Positions 1 through 7,602 of a stretch of 18,472 nucleotides of DNA are shown here, piece by piece (positions within the stretch are counted from its first letter, which is position 1; each line of letters opens with the position of its first letter). A model generated the notes under the pieces. That model was not told the DNA's origin. It saw only the letters and a program-made list of their open reading frames with translations, and searched no databases. The position numbers and the translations under genes are program-made. The stretch is taken from the NCBI GenBank assembly GCA_964613235.1, contig CAZTGM010000037.1, positions 1 to 18,472 on the forward strand. Reading direction: 5' to 3'. Source of the DNA: J005 sp964613235. GTDB lineage: Bacteria > Pseudomonadota > Zetaproteobacteria > Mariprofundales > Mariprofundaceae.

Positions 1-165
1 TGCTGCTGCACCTCACACAGGAAGATGTGCGGTGAACACACCGCCACCTCGGCGACCTTCACCTCGCCCATGCCGGCCTTCACGCCGTCGAGCAGCTCGC
101 GGATGCGCGCGCCCGCACCTCACACACACCAACCACCCCCAACGCAACACAACCGGTACCTAACC
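1..165. other. Composition-shifted window edge, probably chimeric or low-quality contig end
   Basis: About 40-120 is markedly richer in GC than the rest of the window. Read on the minus strand it gives an open stretch resembling coding sequence (…RELLDGVKAGMGEVKV…), unrelated to the DUF481 gene it abuts. About 120-165 is a G/T-rich (minus-strand) low-complexity join. The short string cctcacaca occurs on both sides of the GC-rich piece. I infer an assembly or library chimera, although a real rearrangement is possible. Confidence 0.5.
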
Positions 166-953
166 CCCCCGGCACCGCCGAGAATGTGCCCGTCGGTGCG
201 CCGGCTGTCATTAAGCATATAACCAATCCCGCTGTAAACGGAGAGTCGACGACTGACATTCTGGATGGGGTCGCGGTAAAATTCCCCGGAAATCAGGCGA
301 TAGAACAGATGCCGGCTGGCGAAGAAATCTGCTTCTGCTGTAAAGCGCTGGTTGTGTTCGGTAACGACCGGATTCGTGCTGGCAGTATGGCTGCTGGAAA
401 GGTTGCCGATGTAGTTGAGGGTATATCTCGAAACTGCCGAACGACGCTGGGTTTTGATCATGGCGGTAACATCAGACTGGTTGGTATTACCACGGCGGAA
501 ATCCATGCTTAGCCCGATCTTGATGCTCCATAAACGGAATTCACTGGTGCCGGCTGGTGTAAAGGAAATGATTGCCGAACGGTCAAAACGATCCTGTTTC
601 CCATCATGATGAATGTAGACGTTCGCGCCGCGGATACTGATGATACCTGTGACAGTACCGACATGTTCGACATTGACGCTCATTGGCTGTTGTACATCCA
701 GCAGTTCGATGTCTTCCATATCGACATCCAGAATCTCCAGATGTTCACTGTCAAATTCCACGACATCATGGTACATGAACTTGACGCGGCCTTTCAGCCA
801 TTCACCGGTCGTCAGCTGGAGCCAGTCAAAGGAGCTGTCATGGCGCGTCGTGGCCGGCACCTTCATTTCTTCAGCCATGACTGGTTGCGGCAGCAGGAAA
901 AGCAGCATGACAAGGGTGGTGGAAATGATTCCCCGATAAAGCATCCTGATCAT
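120..953 (-). CDS. DUF481-type outer-membrane protein, 3' end lost
   Basis: The product starts with a clear signal peptide (about residues 1-27, ending PVMA-EE). A soluble N-terminal domain follows that resembles the repeat-like start of DUF481/YdiY proteins (…LTTGEWLKGRVKFM…, …VGTVTGIISIRG…). From about residue 140 it is a beta-barrel rich in alternating aromatic residues (SIKIGLSMDFRRGNTNQSD, RYTLNYIGN, EHNQRFTAEADFF). Homology seems to stop near the G-G-A-G-G-x-R-Y-R segment at about 165; the last dozen residues (C-, G- and W-rich) are probably junction sequence. DUF481 proteins are usually ~100 residues longer, so this is a truncated copy. It lies 48 bp downstream of the DUF2955 gene on the same strand and is probably the last gene of that unit. 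The function of the family is not well defined. ATG 953 has only a weak Shine-Dalgarno; ATG 944 is an alternative. Confidence 0.7.
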   Translation of the reverse strand: MIRMLYRGIISTTLVMLLFLLPQPVMAEEMKVPATTRHDSSFDWLQLTTGEWLKGRVKFMYHDVVEFDSEHLEILDVDMEDIELLDVQQPMSVNVEHVGTVTGIISIRGANVYIHHDGKQDRFDRSAIISFTPAGTSEFRLWSIKIGLSMDFRRGNTNQSDVTAMIKTQRRSAVSRYTLNYIGNLSSSHTASTNPVVTEHNQRFTAEADFFASRHLFYRLISGEFYRDPIQNVSRRLSVYSGIGYMLNDSRRTDGHILGGAGGVRYRLCCVGGGWCV

Positions 954-1001
954 AGTATCAAAGCCTAGCGTGCCATTTTCCGGTTTGCATGGAATGATTT
1001 G

Positions 1002-2090
1002 TCATGATGGCTCCTGACTTGTTGATGGAGGTTGCCAGCGTTGCGGCAGAAATGCATCAAATACGGCGACGGCAGTAACGCCATACAGGGTAATACCGAT
1101 AAACAACAGCACGCGTGAATAAAAGGCCTCGGTTGCGGCGGATCCGGCCTGGGTGTCCAGTACGGACGGGGCGAGAATTGAAAACATGGTAATCAGGGCA
1201 TACATCCACATATCCGACTGCGGGCTCAGACCGGAGCCTTTAAAATTCCGGCTTCCGATGCATAGCATGACCAGTACAATAAACAGTCCGTACATGATTA
1301 GTGAAGGCCAGATAGCCAGCAGTTGCCATCCGAGTACGGCCAGTAATCCCCCCCAGAGCGTGGATATCATCAGTGAGCGTCCCATGGCGCGGCTTTGGTC
1401 AGTGCTGGCCTGTTGCCCCATGCTGGCGACTTTCATCATCACGGTTGCGTAGGAAGCACTGTTCGGACTGAACAGGCAGAAAATCGTTACCGGCAAAATT
1501 ACGGCCAGCGCCCGCAGGGCAATGGCTGTTGCCTGAATTCTGGTAATCACGGTACTTTGCACGGGTTTGGCGCGTTGAGGCTGCGGCAGATCCGGCAGGC
1601 AGGCATGTGCCAGCCAGACAAACAGTATTGCACCGAAGGCACTGATTGTCAGGTCTTCGGCAGCGGCGATCATCAGTTCCGGACTGATCGAGCCCAGGGT
1701 AACGATCAGCGCCAGTGCCAGCGTGATGAACAGGGCCAGAATAGCCATCCCGCCCAGTGCGGCATAATAGAAACTGCCGAACAGGGCGAGGATCAGCAGC
1801 AGAATGCCACTCCAGCGGGCCATATCGAAAAGGGGTATCAGTAATATTGCGCCTGCATTGCAGGGCAGGGCTATCGCCAGTACAAATGCCAGCGCCTGTT
1901 TCAGTGATGGTGCCGGAATCGGGTAGAGAAGCAGCACCATGGTCAACAGTGCTATGAGATAGCTGATGGACGGTATATTCCAGAAATCGGGCAGTAGCTG
2001 TGAGGCGATCAGGGACAGGCCGGTGCCCAGAGCCAGCCGCAATGTGCGTCGTTGCGCGATGGCATCATCAGCTGGGCATATTGCATTCAC
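1002..2090 (-). CDS. DUF2955/FUSC-like inner-membrane protein of a tripartite exporter
   Basis: This 362-residue, very hydrophobic protein has two blocks of membrane helices (about residues 15-170 and 190-345) separated by a short polar stretch rich in P, Q and R. That is the layout of DUF2955 and of the wider aromatic-acid exporter (AaeB/FUSC-like) proteins, which work with an HlyD-type adaptor. The start is GTG at 2090, 21 bp after the adaptor stop, with GGGAA upstream. The order outer-membrane factor, adaptor, membrane protein suggests a complete envelope-spanning exporter. I assign DUF2955 from overall layout and its partner gene, not from a catalytic motif. The substrate cannot be read from the sequence. 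Confidence 0.68.
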   Translation of the reverse strand: MNAICPADDAIAQRRTLRLALGTGLSLIASQLLPDFWNIPSISYLIALLTMVLLLYPIPAPSLKQALAFVLAIALPCNAGAILLIPLFDMARWSGILLLILALFGSFYYAALGGMAILALFITLALALIVTLGSISPELMIAAAEDLTISAFGAILFVWLAHACLPDLPQPQRAKPVQSTVITRIQATAIALRALAVILPVTIFCLFSPNSASYATVMMKVASMGQQASTDQSRAMGRSLMISTLWGGLLAVLGWQLLAIWPSLIMYGLFIVLVMLCIGSRNFKGSGLSPQSDMWMYALITMFSILAPSVLDTQAGSAATEAFYSRVLLFIGITLYGVTAVAVFDAFLPQRWQPPSTSQEPS

Positions 2091-2111
2091 GGCATGTTCC
2101 CGGTGATGGCG

Positions 2112-3098
2112 TCAGTACGCATAGCTGAGGATGCTGACCAGGTGGATATAAAAACGCGCCAGGCTGTTAAGAACAGGATGTTTTCCTGTCAGTATCATGA
2201 CCGAGGCCTGCGAGCCGACACGCAGGGTCAGTTGTCCGTCACCCGGATAGGCAAAATCGATCAGTACCGGGAAACGCTGGGCACTGCGTAGCCAGTTACG
2301 ATCATTACCAATGCTTGGCAATGCGCCAGGTTGTGTCGAATCAACGGCAACACCGAAGCCGAGTTCGCGTATCTTTCCGCTAAACACCTGTCCGGGCAGC
2401 ATATCAAATGCAATCAGTGCAGTAGTGCCAGGACGCATATGGCCCAGGTTGTTTTCCGTAAAGTCCGCCCGCAGCCAGATATTTTTGACAGCAATAAATG
2501 TCATCAATGGCTTGCCTGCAGTCGCAAAATGTCCTGCATTGATATTCACGTCCGTGACGACACCATCTTCCGGCGCACGTACTGTGGTCCGCTCAAGGTT
2601 CAGACGTGCCGTGTCCGCGCTGGCAATGGCGGACTGCAGGCGGCCGCGGGCTGATTTAAGGGATGCTTCCGATGACTCCAGGCGTCGGTCGGAAATGGCT
2701 CCCGGATCCTGCTTTTTGATGCGGCGCATCCGTATGGCATCCTGTTCGGCCTTTTGCAGACTGGCGCGGGCGGACAGCAGGCCAGCCTCGGCCTTTTGCA
2801 GGGCCAGTTCATATTGTTCACTGTTGATGCGAAACAGAATCTGCCCCTGTTCAACATACTGGTTATTGCTGACCTGAACATCTGTGACAGTGCCTGATAC
2901 CTCCGGCGCAATCGGTACGACCAGCGCATGCACGCGCGCCTGCGAGGTATACGGCGTCAGTCGGTCTGCTGCCAGATACCAGATCAGCAGAATGCCCGAC
3001 AGGATCAGAATAATCAGTGTCCAGCGACGAACCGGATTGGCATCGGTATCTGCTTCTTTCGTTGTTGTCTGCTGTTCCGGTTTTGTTTCTTCGGACAT
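2112..3098 (-). CDS. HlyD/EmrA-like membrane fusion protein (periplasmic adaptor)
   Basis: The 328-residue product has a charged cytoplasmic N-terminus, one membrane helix (about residues 24-45), then a biotinyl-lipoyl-like half motif (APEVSGTVTDVQVSNNQYVE). An alpha-helical coiled-coil hairpin rich in A, E, K, R and Q follows (about 95-165), then the second lipoyl half (TVRAPEDGVVTDVNINAGHF) and a beta-barrel domain (…KNIWLRADFTENNLGHMRPG…). This is the standard order of HlyD-family adaptors, which link an inner-membrane pump to an outer-membrane channel. ATG 3098 is chosen because GGAGGA lies 8 bp upstream and the preceding gene's TGA ends 1 bp before it, indicating translational coupling. 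An in-frame upstream extension to 3191 lies wholly inside the preceding gene and is rejected. Confidence 0.85.
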   Translation of the reverse strand: MSEETKPEQQTTTKEADTDANPVRRWTLIILILSGILLIWYLAADRLTPYTSQARVHALVVPIAPEVSGTVTDVQVSNNQYVEQGQILFRINSEQYELALQKAEAGLLSARASLQKAEQDAIRMRRIKKQDPGAISDRRLESSEASLKSARGRLQSAIASADTARLNLERTTVRAPEDGVVTDVNINAGHFATAGKPLMTFIAVKNIWLRADFTENNLGHMRPGTTALIAFDMLPGQVFSGKIRELGFGVAVDSTQPGALPSIGNDRNWLRSAQRFPVLIDFAYPGDGQLTLRVGSQASVMILTGKHPVLNSLARFYIHLVSILSYAY

Positions 3099-3099
3099 T

Positions 3100-4629
3100 T
3101 CAGTGTTCCTCCGATGTTGTGCCATGTTCTCGCTGCTTCGATGTGTCTGGCAGTAAATCTCCCCAGTCGGTACGTTTGGCCATGGCATCACGACTTTCCT
3201 GACTGATCAGTGTCTTTGATGTCTGCTGCCATCCTCCGCCGAGTGCCTTGTACAGACTGACCAGACTGCGTGCGGCCACGCTGCGGCTGTTGACCAGATT
3301 CAGTTGCTGTGTGAACAGGGCCTTTTGTGAATCGAGGACGCGCTGATAGCCCGAGAATCCTTCCCGATAGCGAAAGGTGGACAGTTCATTGGATCGTTCA
3401 GCGGAAGCAATGGTCTTTTCGAGAATAGCACTCTGTTGTCGGGCGGCATGATAGGCGCTGATGGCATCTTCCACTTCCCGCGCAGCCTGAATGACGGTTT
3501 CCCTGTACTGGACCAGGGCCTGTTGCAGGCGAGCATCCTGTACGCGGATATTGTTGCGGATACGGCCATAATTGAAAAACGGCCAGACAAACGATGGGCC
3601 GGTAGACCAGGTGAACGAGTTACCGTTGAACAGACCGGAGAAGGCGGCATTTCCTGTTCCGGCTGCGGCCAGTCCGATACTGCCGGACAGGCTGAAGCTG
3701 GGATACAGGCCGGCTGTGGCGATGCCGACTCTGGCATTTTGTGCCAGGGCATTCATTTCCGCCTGGCGTATATCCGGTCGCCGACGCAGCAGTTCTGCAG
3801 GAATGGAGACATGCACCTGTTCGGGCAGGGCGGGAATGGTACGTGTATCATTCAGCAGCGGTTCCAGAGCGCCGGGAGGACTGCCGAGCAGCGTGCTCAG
3901 GGCATGTCGTGCCTGTCGAATGGCTTTTTCATAGGCCGGGATACTCGCCTTGGTGGCGAGCAGCAGTGTCAGCGCCTGTTGCACATCGAGCTCGGAATCC
4001 TGTCCATTACGAAACAGGGTTTTGGTCATGGCATAACTTCGCTGCTGGATAGCGACATTCTTCTGGGCAATGCGTAACAGTTCCTCATTGGTGCGCATCA
4101 CTATATAGCTGTCTGCGACCTGCGCAGTCAGCAACACCAGTATCTGGTCACGGGCGGCCACGGATGCCATGAATGCGGCATCGGCAGCCTCGACGCCATG
4201 CCGGAATTTACCCCAGAAGTCAGCTTCCCATGCCACGCCCAGCCCCAGTGTTGTCGTCCACTGGTTGGGCAGATTACCTCCGGGACGGGCATAAATCGCG
4301 TTGCCGCTGGCCAGCTGACTTTGAGGAAACAGATTGCCCTGGGCGATGCCCAGCTGTGCCCGTGCCTCCAGCACGCGCAGGCCGGCAATCTCCAGATTAT
4401 TGTTTTGTTTTCTGGCCTGTTCAACCAGGCGATTCAGTGTCGGATCCTGAAAGGCATGCCACCACTGATCCTGCATCATGCGATCACTCAGTATTCCCGG
4501 AGTCTCGTGTTCGGCCCATTGTTCCGGCATCGGTATTTCCGGTTTGACGAATTCCGGTCCGACTTTCGTGCAGGAGATCAGGGCAAGGCCGGCAAAAAGC
4601 ATGGCGGTCAGGGACTGATAATGACGCAA
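3100..4629 (-). CDS. NodT/TolC-family outer-membrane efflux lipoprotein
   Basis: The 509-residue protein begins with a lipoprotein signal peptide (lipobox L-I-S-C, Cys20) followed by KVGPEFVKPEIPMPEQW, typical of NodT-type outer-membrane factors. Two repeated halves carry the helical and strand signatures of the family: N-NNLEIAGLRVLEARAQLGI and GNLFPQS in the first, PDIRQAEMNALAQNARVGIA and GLYPSFSLSGSIG in the second. It would form the trimeric outer-membrane duct of the exporter. The start is TTG 4629: GGAG lies 9 bp upstream and the channel gene stops 4 bp before. The C-terminal ~35 residues are polar and appear dispensable. Substrate unknown. Confidence 0.88.
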   Translation of the reverse strand: MRHYQSLTAMLFAGLALISCTKVGPEFVKPEIPMPEQWAEHETPGILSDRMMQDQWWHAFQDPTLNRLVEQARKQNNNLEIAGLRVLEARAQLGIAQGNLFPQSQLASGNAIYARPGGNLPNQWTTTLGLGVAWEADFWGKFRHGVEAADAAFMASVAARDQILVLLTAQVADSYIVMRTNEELLRIAQKNVAIQQRSYAMTKTLFRNGQDSELDVQQALTLLLATKASIPAYEKAIRQARHALSTLLGSPPGALEPLLNDTRTIPALPEQVHVSIPAELLRRRPDIRQAEMNALAQNARVGIATAGLYPSFSLSGSIGLAAAGTGNAAFSGLFNGNSFTWSTGPSFVWPFFNYGRIRNNIRVQDARLQQALVQYRETVIQAAREVEDAISAYHAARQQSAILEKTIASAERSNELSTFRYREGFSGYQRVLDSQKALFTQQLNLVNSRSVAARSLVSLYKALGGGWQQTSKTLISQESRDAMAKRTDWGDLLPDTSKQREHGTTSEEH

Positions 4630-4633
4630 ACGC

Positions 4634-5086
4634 TTATTCTCCGGTCTTTTCTGCGGCAGATATATGACGACGAAACAGACGACTCATTGTCGAGAAAATC
4701 GCTGCTGCAGAGAGGCTGAACATTAATACGCCATTAGCCGTTTCCAGTGGTCCCAAAAGGCGCCATCGCTCGCTCATGACCAGGTCGCCATAACCCAGCG
4801 ATGTGAAATTGACAGCAGAATGATACAGCGCGGTTTGCAGTACGGTGAATTCGTTCAGCTGGATGAATAACAGTGCCCAGATCGTGATCTGTATGAGGTG
4901 TCCGGCAAACAGTACCAGCAATACGGTAATGAGCACCAGCGTATCAAAGGTGAAGGAGGTGTTTTCTTTCCAGCGTGGTTGCGTTTGCAGTCCGCTCAGG
5001 TAACGCACCATCATCACCACGGCCATTACCTGGATGGCCATTGAAATCATGGTGGTGATGCCGCCCAGCAACAGTGCTGTCAGCAT
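4634..5086 (-). CDS. Small two-helix ion channel protein (Ion_trans_2-like)
   Basis: The 150-residue product has an N-terminal membrane helix (about 1-30), a second near 50-75, a pore segment with filter TSLGYGD (…SAVNFTSLGYGDLVMSE…) and a final helix (about 110-135). The GYGD sequence is the potassium-channel selectivity signature, but there is no RCK or cyclic-nucleotide domain. ATG 5086 is preferred: it lies 4 bp after the upstream stop and begins at the membrane segment. The longer in-frame version to 5167 would overlap the upstream gene by 77 bp. Similar short proteins occur in many proteobacteria without a proven role. Its position between an AI-2E-type gene and an exporter is unusual. 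Confidence 0.72.
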   Translation of the reverse strand: MLTALLLGGITTMISMAIQVMAVVMMVRYLSGLQTQPRWKENTSFTFDTLVLITVLLVLFAGHLIQITIWALLFIQLNEFTVLQTALYHSAVNFTSLGYGDLVMSERWRLLGPLETANGVLMFSLSAAAIFSTMSRLFRRHISAAEKTGE

Positions 5087-5090
5087 AGGC

Positions 5091-6167
5091 CTAACCTGCG
5101 TCCGGGATGTTTTCCTGCCCTGCGTACAGCCATGACTGGAATAGTCTGTAACCCAGAGCCAGCACAACAGCGCCGACGAACAAGCCGATGATGCCGGATA
5201 CGATCATGCCTCCGATGGCGCCGAGCAGAATAACCAGCATCGGCGCATCCACGCCGCGTCCCAGCAACATCGGCTTGAGAAAGCTGTCGGAAATGCTGAC
5301 AAGAACAGACCAGATACAAAAAATAACAGCCACCACCATTGTCTTGACGGAAAAGACATAAATGATGACCGGAATGAGCACCAGCAGGGGTGGTAACTGC
5401 ATAATGGCCAGCAGGAGAACGATAAAGGCAAGAAAGCCGGCAGCCGGTACGCCGGCTAATACCATGCCGATACCACTCAGCACTGCCTGCAGCAGGGCAA
5501 TACCCAGTAATCCGTTGGCAACGCTGCGGATGGTTTCTGTCGACAATGTCACCAGTTGTTCTCCGCGTTCATGGTTCAGCTTTCGGGCCAGTGTTTTTAC
5601 CGTATGACTGGTCGCCTCTGCCCTGGCCAGGAAGGCGATGGCAATGATGATCGAGATGACAAACTGCAAGATGCCCAGACCGGCATTAGCCGCGATCGAT
5701 GCTGTTTTTTTGCCGAAATCGATGAGCTGTTCCTGATAGTTTCCAAGTGTGGCGCTCAGATTGGCCGAGGCATGATGCCAGAAATCGTAAGCCTTTTCTC
5801 CGATCAGTGGCCAGTCGCGCACACTTTCAGCCGGTGCGGGGATGACAAGTGTTCCCTGTTTCAGCGATTCGCCAAGCGATGATGCACCATGCACGAGTGA
5901 GGAAAACATCGCATAGGAGGGCAGCAGGAGCACAGCCAGGGCAATAATGGCCATGAGTGTCAGGGCGATTTTTCGATTGCCTGTTTTTCTCAACAATGCC
6001 TGAAAGGCGGGATAAATGGCCACGGCGATAATGGCGCCCCAGGCAATCAGGCTGAGAAAGGGTGAAAGAATGTACATGCACCATATCAGCAGGAAGAAAA
6101 CAATGCCGAGGCGGATGGAGTTTTCGATGATACCTCTAAAGGAAGATGTTTCTTCAGATGTGTCCAT
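5091..6167 (-). CDS. AI-2E/PerM-family membrane protein
   Basis: The 358-residue protein has the family's layout: paired N-terminal helices (about 15-85), a periplasmic/amphipathic segment (about 90-160), then C-terminal helices with the conserved stretches …GVPAAGFLAFIVLLLAIM…LPPLLVLIP… and DSFLKPMLLGRGVDAPMLVI. The D-x-x-L-K-P-x-L-x-G-R/K motif is diagnostic of this family. Members include the TqsA autoinducer-2 exporter and antiporters, so the substrate here is open. ATG 6167 has GAGGGGA about 6 bp upstream. It is the first gene of the minus-strand unit, followed at 4 bp by the ion channel. Confidence 0.86.
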   Translation of the reverse strand: MDTSEETSSFRGIIENSIRLGIVFFLLIWCMYILSPFLSLIAWGAIIAVAIYPAFQALLRKTGNRKIALTLMAIIALAVLLLPSYAMFSSLVHGASSLGESLKQGTLVIPAPAESVRDWPLIGEKAYDFWHHASANLSATLGNYQEQLIDFGKKTASIAANAGLGILQFVISIIIAIAFLARAEATSHTVKTLARKLNHERGEQLVTLSTETIRSVANGLLGIALLQAVLSGIGMVLAGVPAAGFLAFIVLLLAIMQLPPLLVLIPVIIYVFSVKTMVVAVIFCIWSVLVSISDSFLKPMLLGRGVDAPMLVILLGAIGGMIVSGIIGLFVGAVVLALGYRLFQSWLYAGQENIPDAG

Positions 6168-6203
6168 GCCTGTTCCCCTCTGTGCCTGAAACGATATGAC
6201 GAT

Positions 6204-6232
6204 ATTCTTTCATGGGTATGGTGCCTTGTCTA
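6204..6232 (-). promoter_or_regulatory. Possible sigma70 promoter of the AI-2E-exporter operon
   Basis: Read on the minus strand: TAGACA (6232-6227, 5/6 to consensus), a 17-bp spacer, then AAGAAT (6209-6204, 4/6). The predicted start would give a ~30-nt leader before ATG 6167. This is the best pair I see in the gap. Confidence 0.33.
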
Positions 6233-6274
6233 ATGGCGAGGTGTGCATGGGAGAGCGGCATCAACATTTACTGG

Positions 6275-6299
6275 GGTGCGATGTGCTTCAGGTCGCACC
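6275..6299. promoter_or_regulatory. 7-bp inverted repeat between higA and the exporter operon
   Basis: GGTGCGA (6275-6281) and TCGCACC (6293-6299) are perfect inverted arms separated by 11 bp. No T tract follows on either strand, so it does not look like an intrinsic terminator. It lies about 45 bp upstream of the possible operon promoter and could be an operator. Confidence 0.35.
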
Positions 6300-6322
6300 T
6301 GCAATATTTCCGGAACGTGAAC

Positions 6323-6344
6323 CCGGAGTCATAAAATTCTCCGG
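6323..6344. repeat. Inverted repeat downstream of higA
   Basis: CCGGAG (6323-6328) and CTCCGG (6339-6344) flank a 10-bp loop just past the higA stop (6354). It may act as an RNA 3'-end hairpin for higBA, but there is no run of T after it. Confidence 0.3.
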
Positions 6345-6353
6345 CGATGCCTG

Positions 6354-6650
6354 CTATGCTGCAAGCGGATGCACTTCATGTTCCAGGCGGTCCTTCAGCA
6401 CGATACGGGCAGCCTCGATTTCGTAGTCATCCTGCAAGCCCATCCAGAATTTGACAGATGTGCCGAAATAACGGGCCAGCCGCAAAGCAGTATCAGCACT
6501 GATGCCACGTTTTTTACGCACGATTTCGCTTACCCTCATCTGACTGATACCAGTATCACGCGCCAGACGGTATTGTGAGATGCCCATTGGCTTTAGAAAT
6601 TCTTCCAGCAGAACTTCTCCGGGATGGACGTTCGCCAAATGTTTACCCAT
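6354..6650 (-). CDS. higA: HigA-family antitoxin (XRE helix-turn-helix)
   Basis: The 98-residue protein opens with VHPGEVLLEEFLKPMGISQ, the signature start of HigA/VapI antitoxins. A helix-turn-helix follows (about 25-60: QYRLARDTGISQMRVSEIVR, …ISADTALRLARYFG), and then the conserved KFWMGLQDDYEIEAAR tail. It should bind HigB and repress the locus. ATG 6650 has AGGAG 7 bp upstream. Once the duplicated 55 bp and the N block are removed, the higB stop lies 11 bp upstream, the normal higB-then-higA order. Confidence 0.92.
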   Translation of the reverse strand: MGKHLANVHPGEVLLEEFLKPMGISQYRLARDTGISQMRVSEIVRKKRGISADTALRLARYFGTSVKFWMGLQDDYEIEAARIVLKDRLEHEVHPLAA

Positions 6651-6657
6651 GTTTGTC

Positions 6658-6867
6658 TCCTTTAATGATAATCAACGATTGCCACATCCATGGCATCTCC
6701 GCGTTGCCAGATNNNNNNNNNNNNNNNNNNNNNNNNNNNNNNNNNNNNNNNNNNNNNNNNNNNNNNNNNNNNNNNNNNNNNNNNNNNNNNNNNNNNNNNN
6801 NNNNNNNNNNNNTCCTTTAATGATAATCAACGATTGCCACATCCATGGCATCTCCGCGTTGCCAGAT
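6658..6867. other. Assembly gap: 100 N flanked by an exact 55-bp duplicate
   Basis: Bases 6658-6712 and 6813-6867 are identical, and exactly 100 N lie between. The duplicate holds the last codons of higB and the higB-higA junction. This is how a scaffolder leaves two contigs that actually overlap by the assembly k-mer. Deleting one copy and the N restores a normal higBA operon with no missing sequence. Confidence 0.92.
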
Positions 6868-7098
6868 AAAACAAATTCGCCACTGATTATTGATGCGAAT
6901 GCTGTGCTGGCCCGCTCGGTCTCCTTTCAGGAGTTCCAGACGGTTGGCTGGCGGGATGCGCAGATCTTCCAGCACAACAGCATTGTTCAACATGCGAAGT
7001 TTGCGCCGGGCCACCTGCTGAATATCCTGCGGTAGCTTGCGAGATATTTTACCCAACCACACCTTTTCAGTTTCTTTATTCGCAAAGCTTTTAATCAC
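6817..7098 (-). CDS. higB: HigB toxin (RelE superfamily mRNA interferase)
   Basis: The 93-residue protein begins (V/M)IKSFANKETEKVW, the usual start of HigB/GraT-type toxins. It contains RKLRMLNNAVVLEDLRIPPANRLE, GDRAGQHSIRINNQWRICF and ends VAIVDYH. These proteins cut mRNA at the ribosome. GTG 7098 is chosen by the family start; an in-frame ATG at 7146 would add 16 residues running through the promoter. The last 17 codons lie in the 55 bp that is repeated on the other side of the N gap, so the stop appears twice (6817-6819 and 6662-6664). The TTGACG/TAGTAT promoter ends so close to the GTG that the transcript may be nearly leaderless. Confidence 0.9.
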   Translation of the reverse strand: MIKSFANKETEKVWLGKISRKLPQDIQQVARRKLRMLNNAVVLEDLRIPPANRLELLKGDRAGQHSIRINNQWRICFIWQRGDAMDVAIVDYH

Positions 7099-7102
7099 AC
7101 AG

Positions 7103-7142
7103 ATAATACTAATTATAACCGATGCTATCGTCAACAGATAGC
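7103..7142 (-). promoter_or_regulatory. higBA promoter and overlapping operators
   Basis: On the minus strand TTGACG (7134-7129), a 17-bp spacer and TAGTAT (7111-7106) form a near-consensus sigma70 promoter. Two inverted repeats overlie it: GCTATC/GATAGC (7124-7129 and 7137-7142) across the -35 box, and ATAAT/ATTAT arms around the -10 box. This is the usual arrangement for autorepression by HigA. Confidence 0.65.
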
Positions 7143-7203
7143 TCATGGTGCGGTGTCTGCAATTGCCACTGCAATAGTCCCGTTATGGGGTTGTCATTGG
7201 CAT

Positions 7204-7443
7204 ATGAGGATAATCGCCGGGCCAGTAATATGAGATGTTTTCCGGACAGCGATTCTTCTTATGTTGACACAAAAGAAACCCTCTATACATGGAACCAGCA
7301 TACGGCGCATGCGGATCGGGCAACCCATCATGAATGTGAAGGCACAGTTCAGGAGCCCAGTACCCATCAGGGATGGCAGGGCGTGTTCAATATCGCGGGA
7401 AACAAATACCGCGTTGCGGTATGGATCAATGCCCGGACTGTCT
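7204..7443 (+). pseudogene. Decayed HigB_toxin-family gene
   Basis: Pieces of one HigB_toxin-type protein (the family found with COG5499 antitoxins) occur in order but in different frames. MRIIA is at 7204-7218. FPDSDSS…TLYTWNQHTAHADRATHH follows in a shifted frame. VKAQFRS is at 7336-7356 in another frame, and VFNIAGNKYRVAVWIN is at 7383-7430. The last block is the family's most conserved core. At least three frameshifts are needed to join them, so the gene is dead. It points the opposite way to the intact higBA next to it and belongs to a different HigB family. The homology is recognised by eye, not by search. Confidence 0.72.
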
Positions 7444-7460
7444 GACAGGAGAGATCGTAT

Positions 7461-7527
7461 ATGATATCAAATCCATCAAAACGGAAACAGGCTACTGCTA
7501 GCTATGAAAGTGATTGAGTTATTATAG
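7461..7527 (+). pseudogene. Remnant of the matching HigA (COG5499-type) antitoxin N-terminus
   Basis: DIKSIKTETGY, read from 7463, matches the usual (M)DIKPIKTEADY start of COG5499-type HigA antitoxins. A GGAG-containing ribosome-binding site remains upstream and the overlapping ATG is one base out of frame. AMKVIELL then a stop follows in another frame at 7501-7527. The remaining helix-turn-helix part is gone. Together with 7204-7443 this is the corpse of a complete higBA cassette. Confidence 0.6.
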
Positions 7528-7602
7528 TTCGAGATGCAGTAAGGGACTGACGCCAAGGGGGCTTGTTTCGATGGCTGGCAAGAACCGGATATATGGTGGA
7601 TG

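Noticed and set aside
6575..7035. Open frames on the plus strand running through the N block
   Set aside because: They exist only because N is read as open codons. The real genes here are higB and higA on the minus strand.
7540..7602. Terminator for the LuxR-type gene (CAAG…CTTG near 7558)
   Set aside because: The stem is only 4 bp and there is no T run on the minus strand after it.
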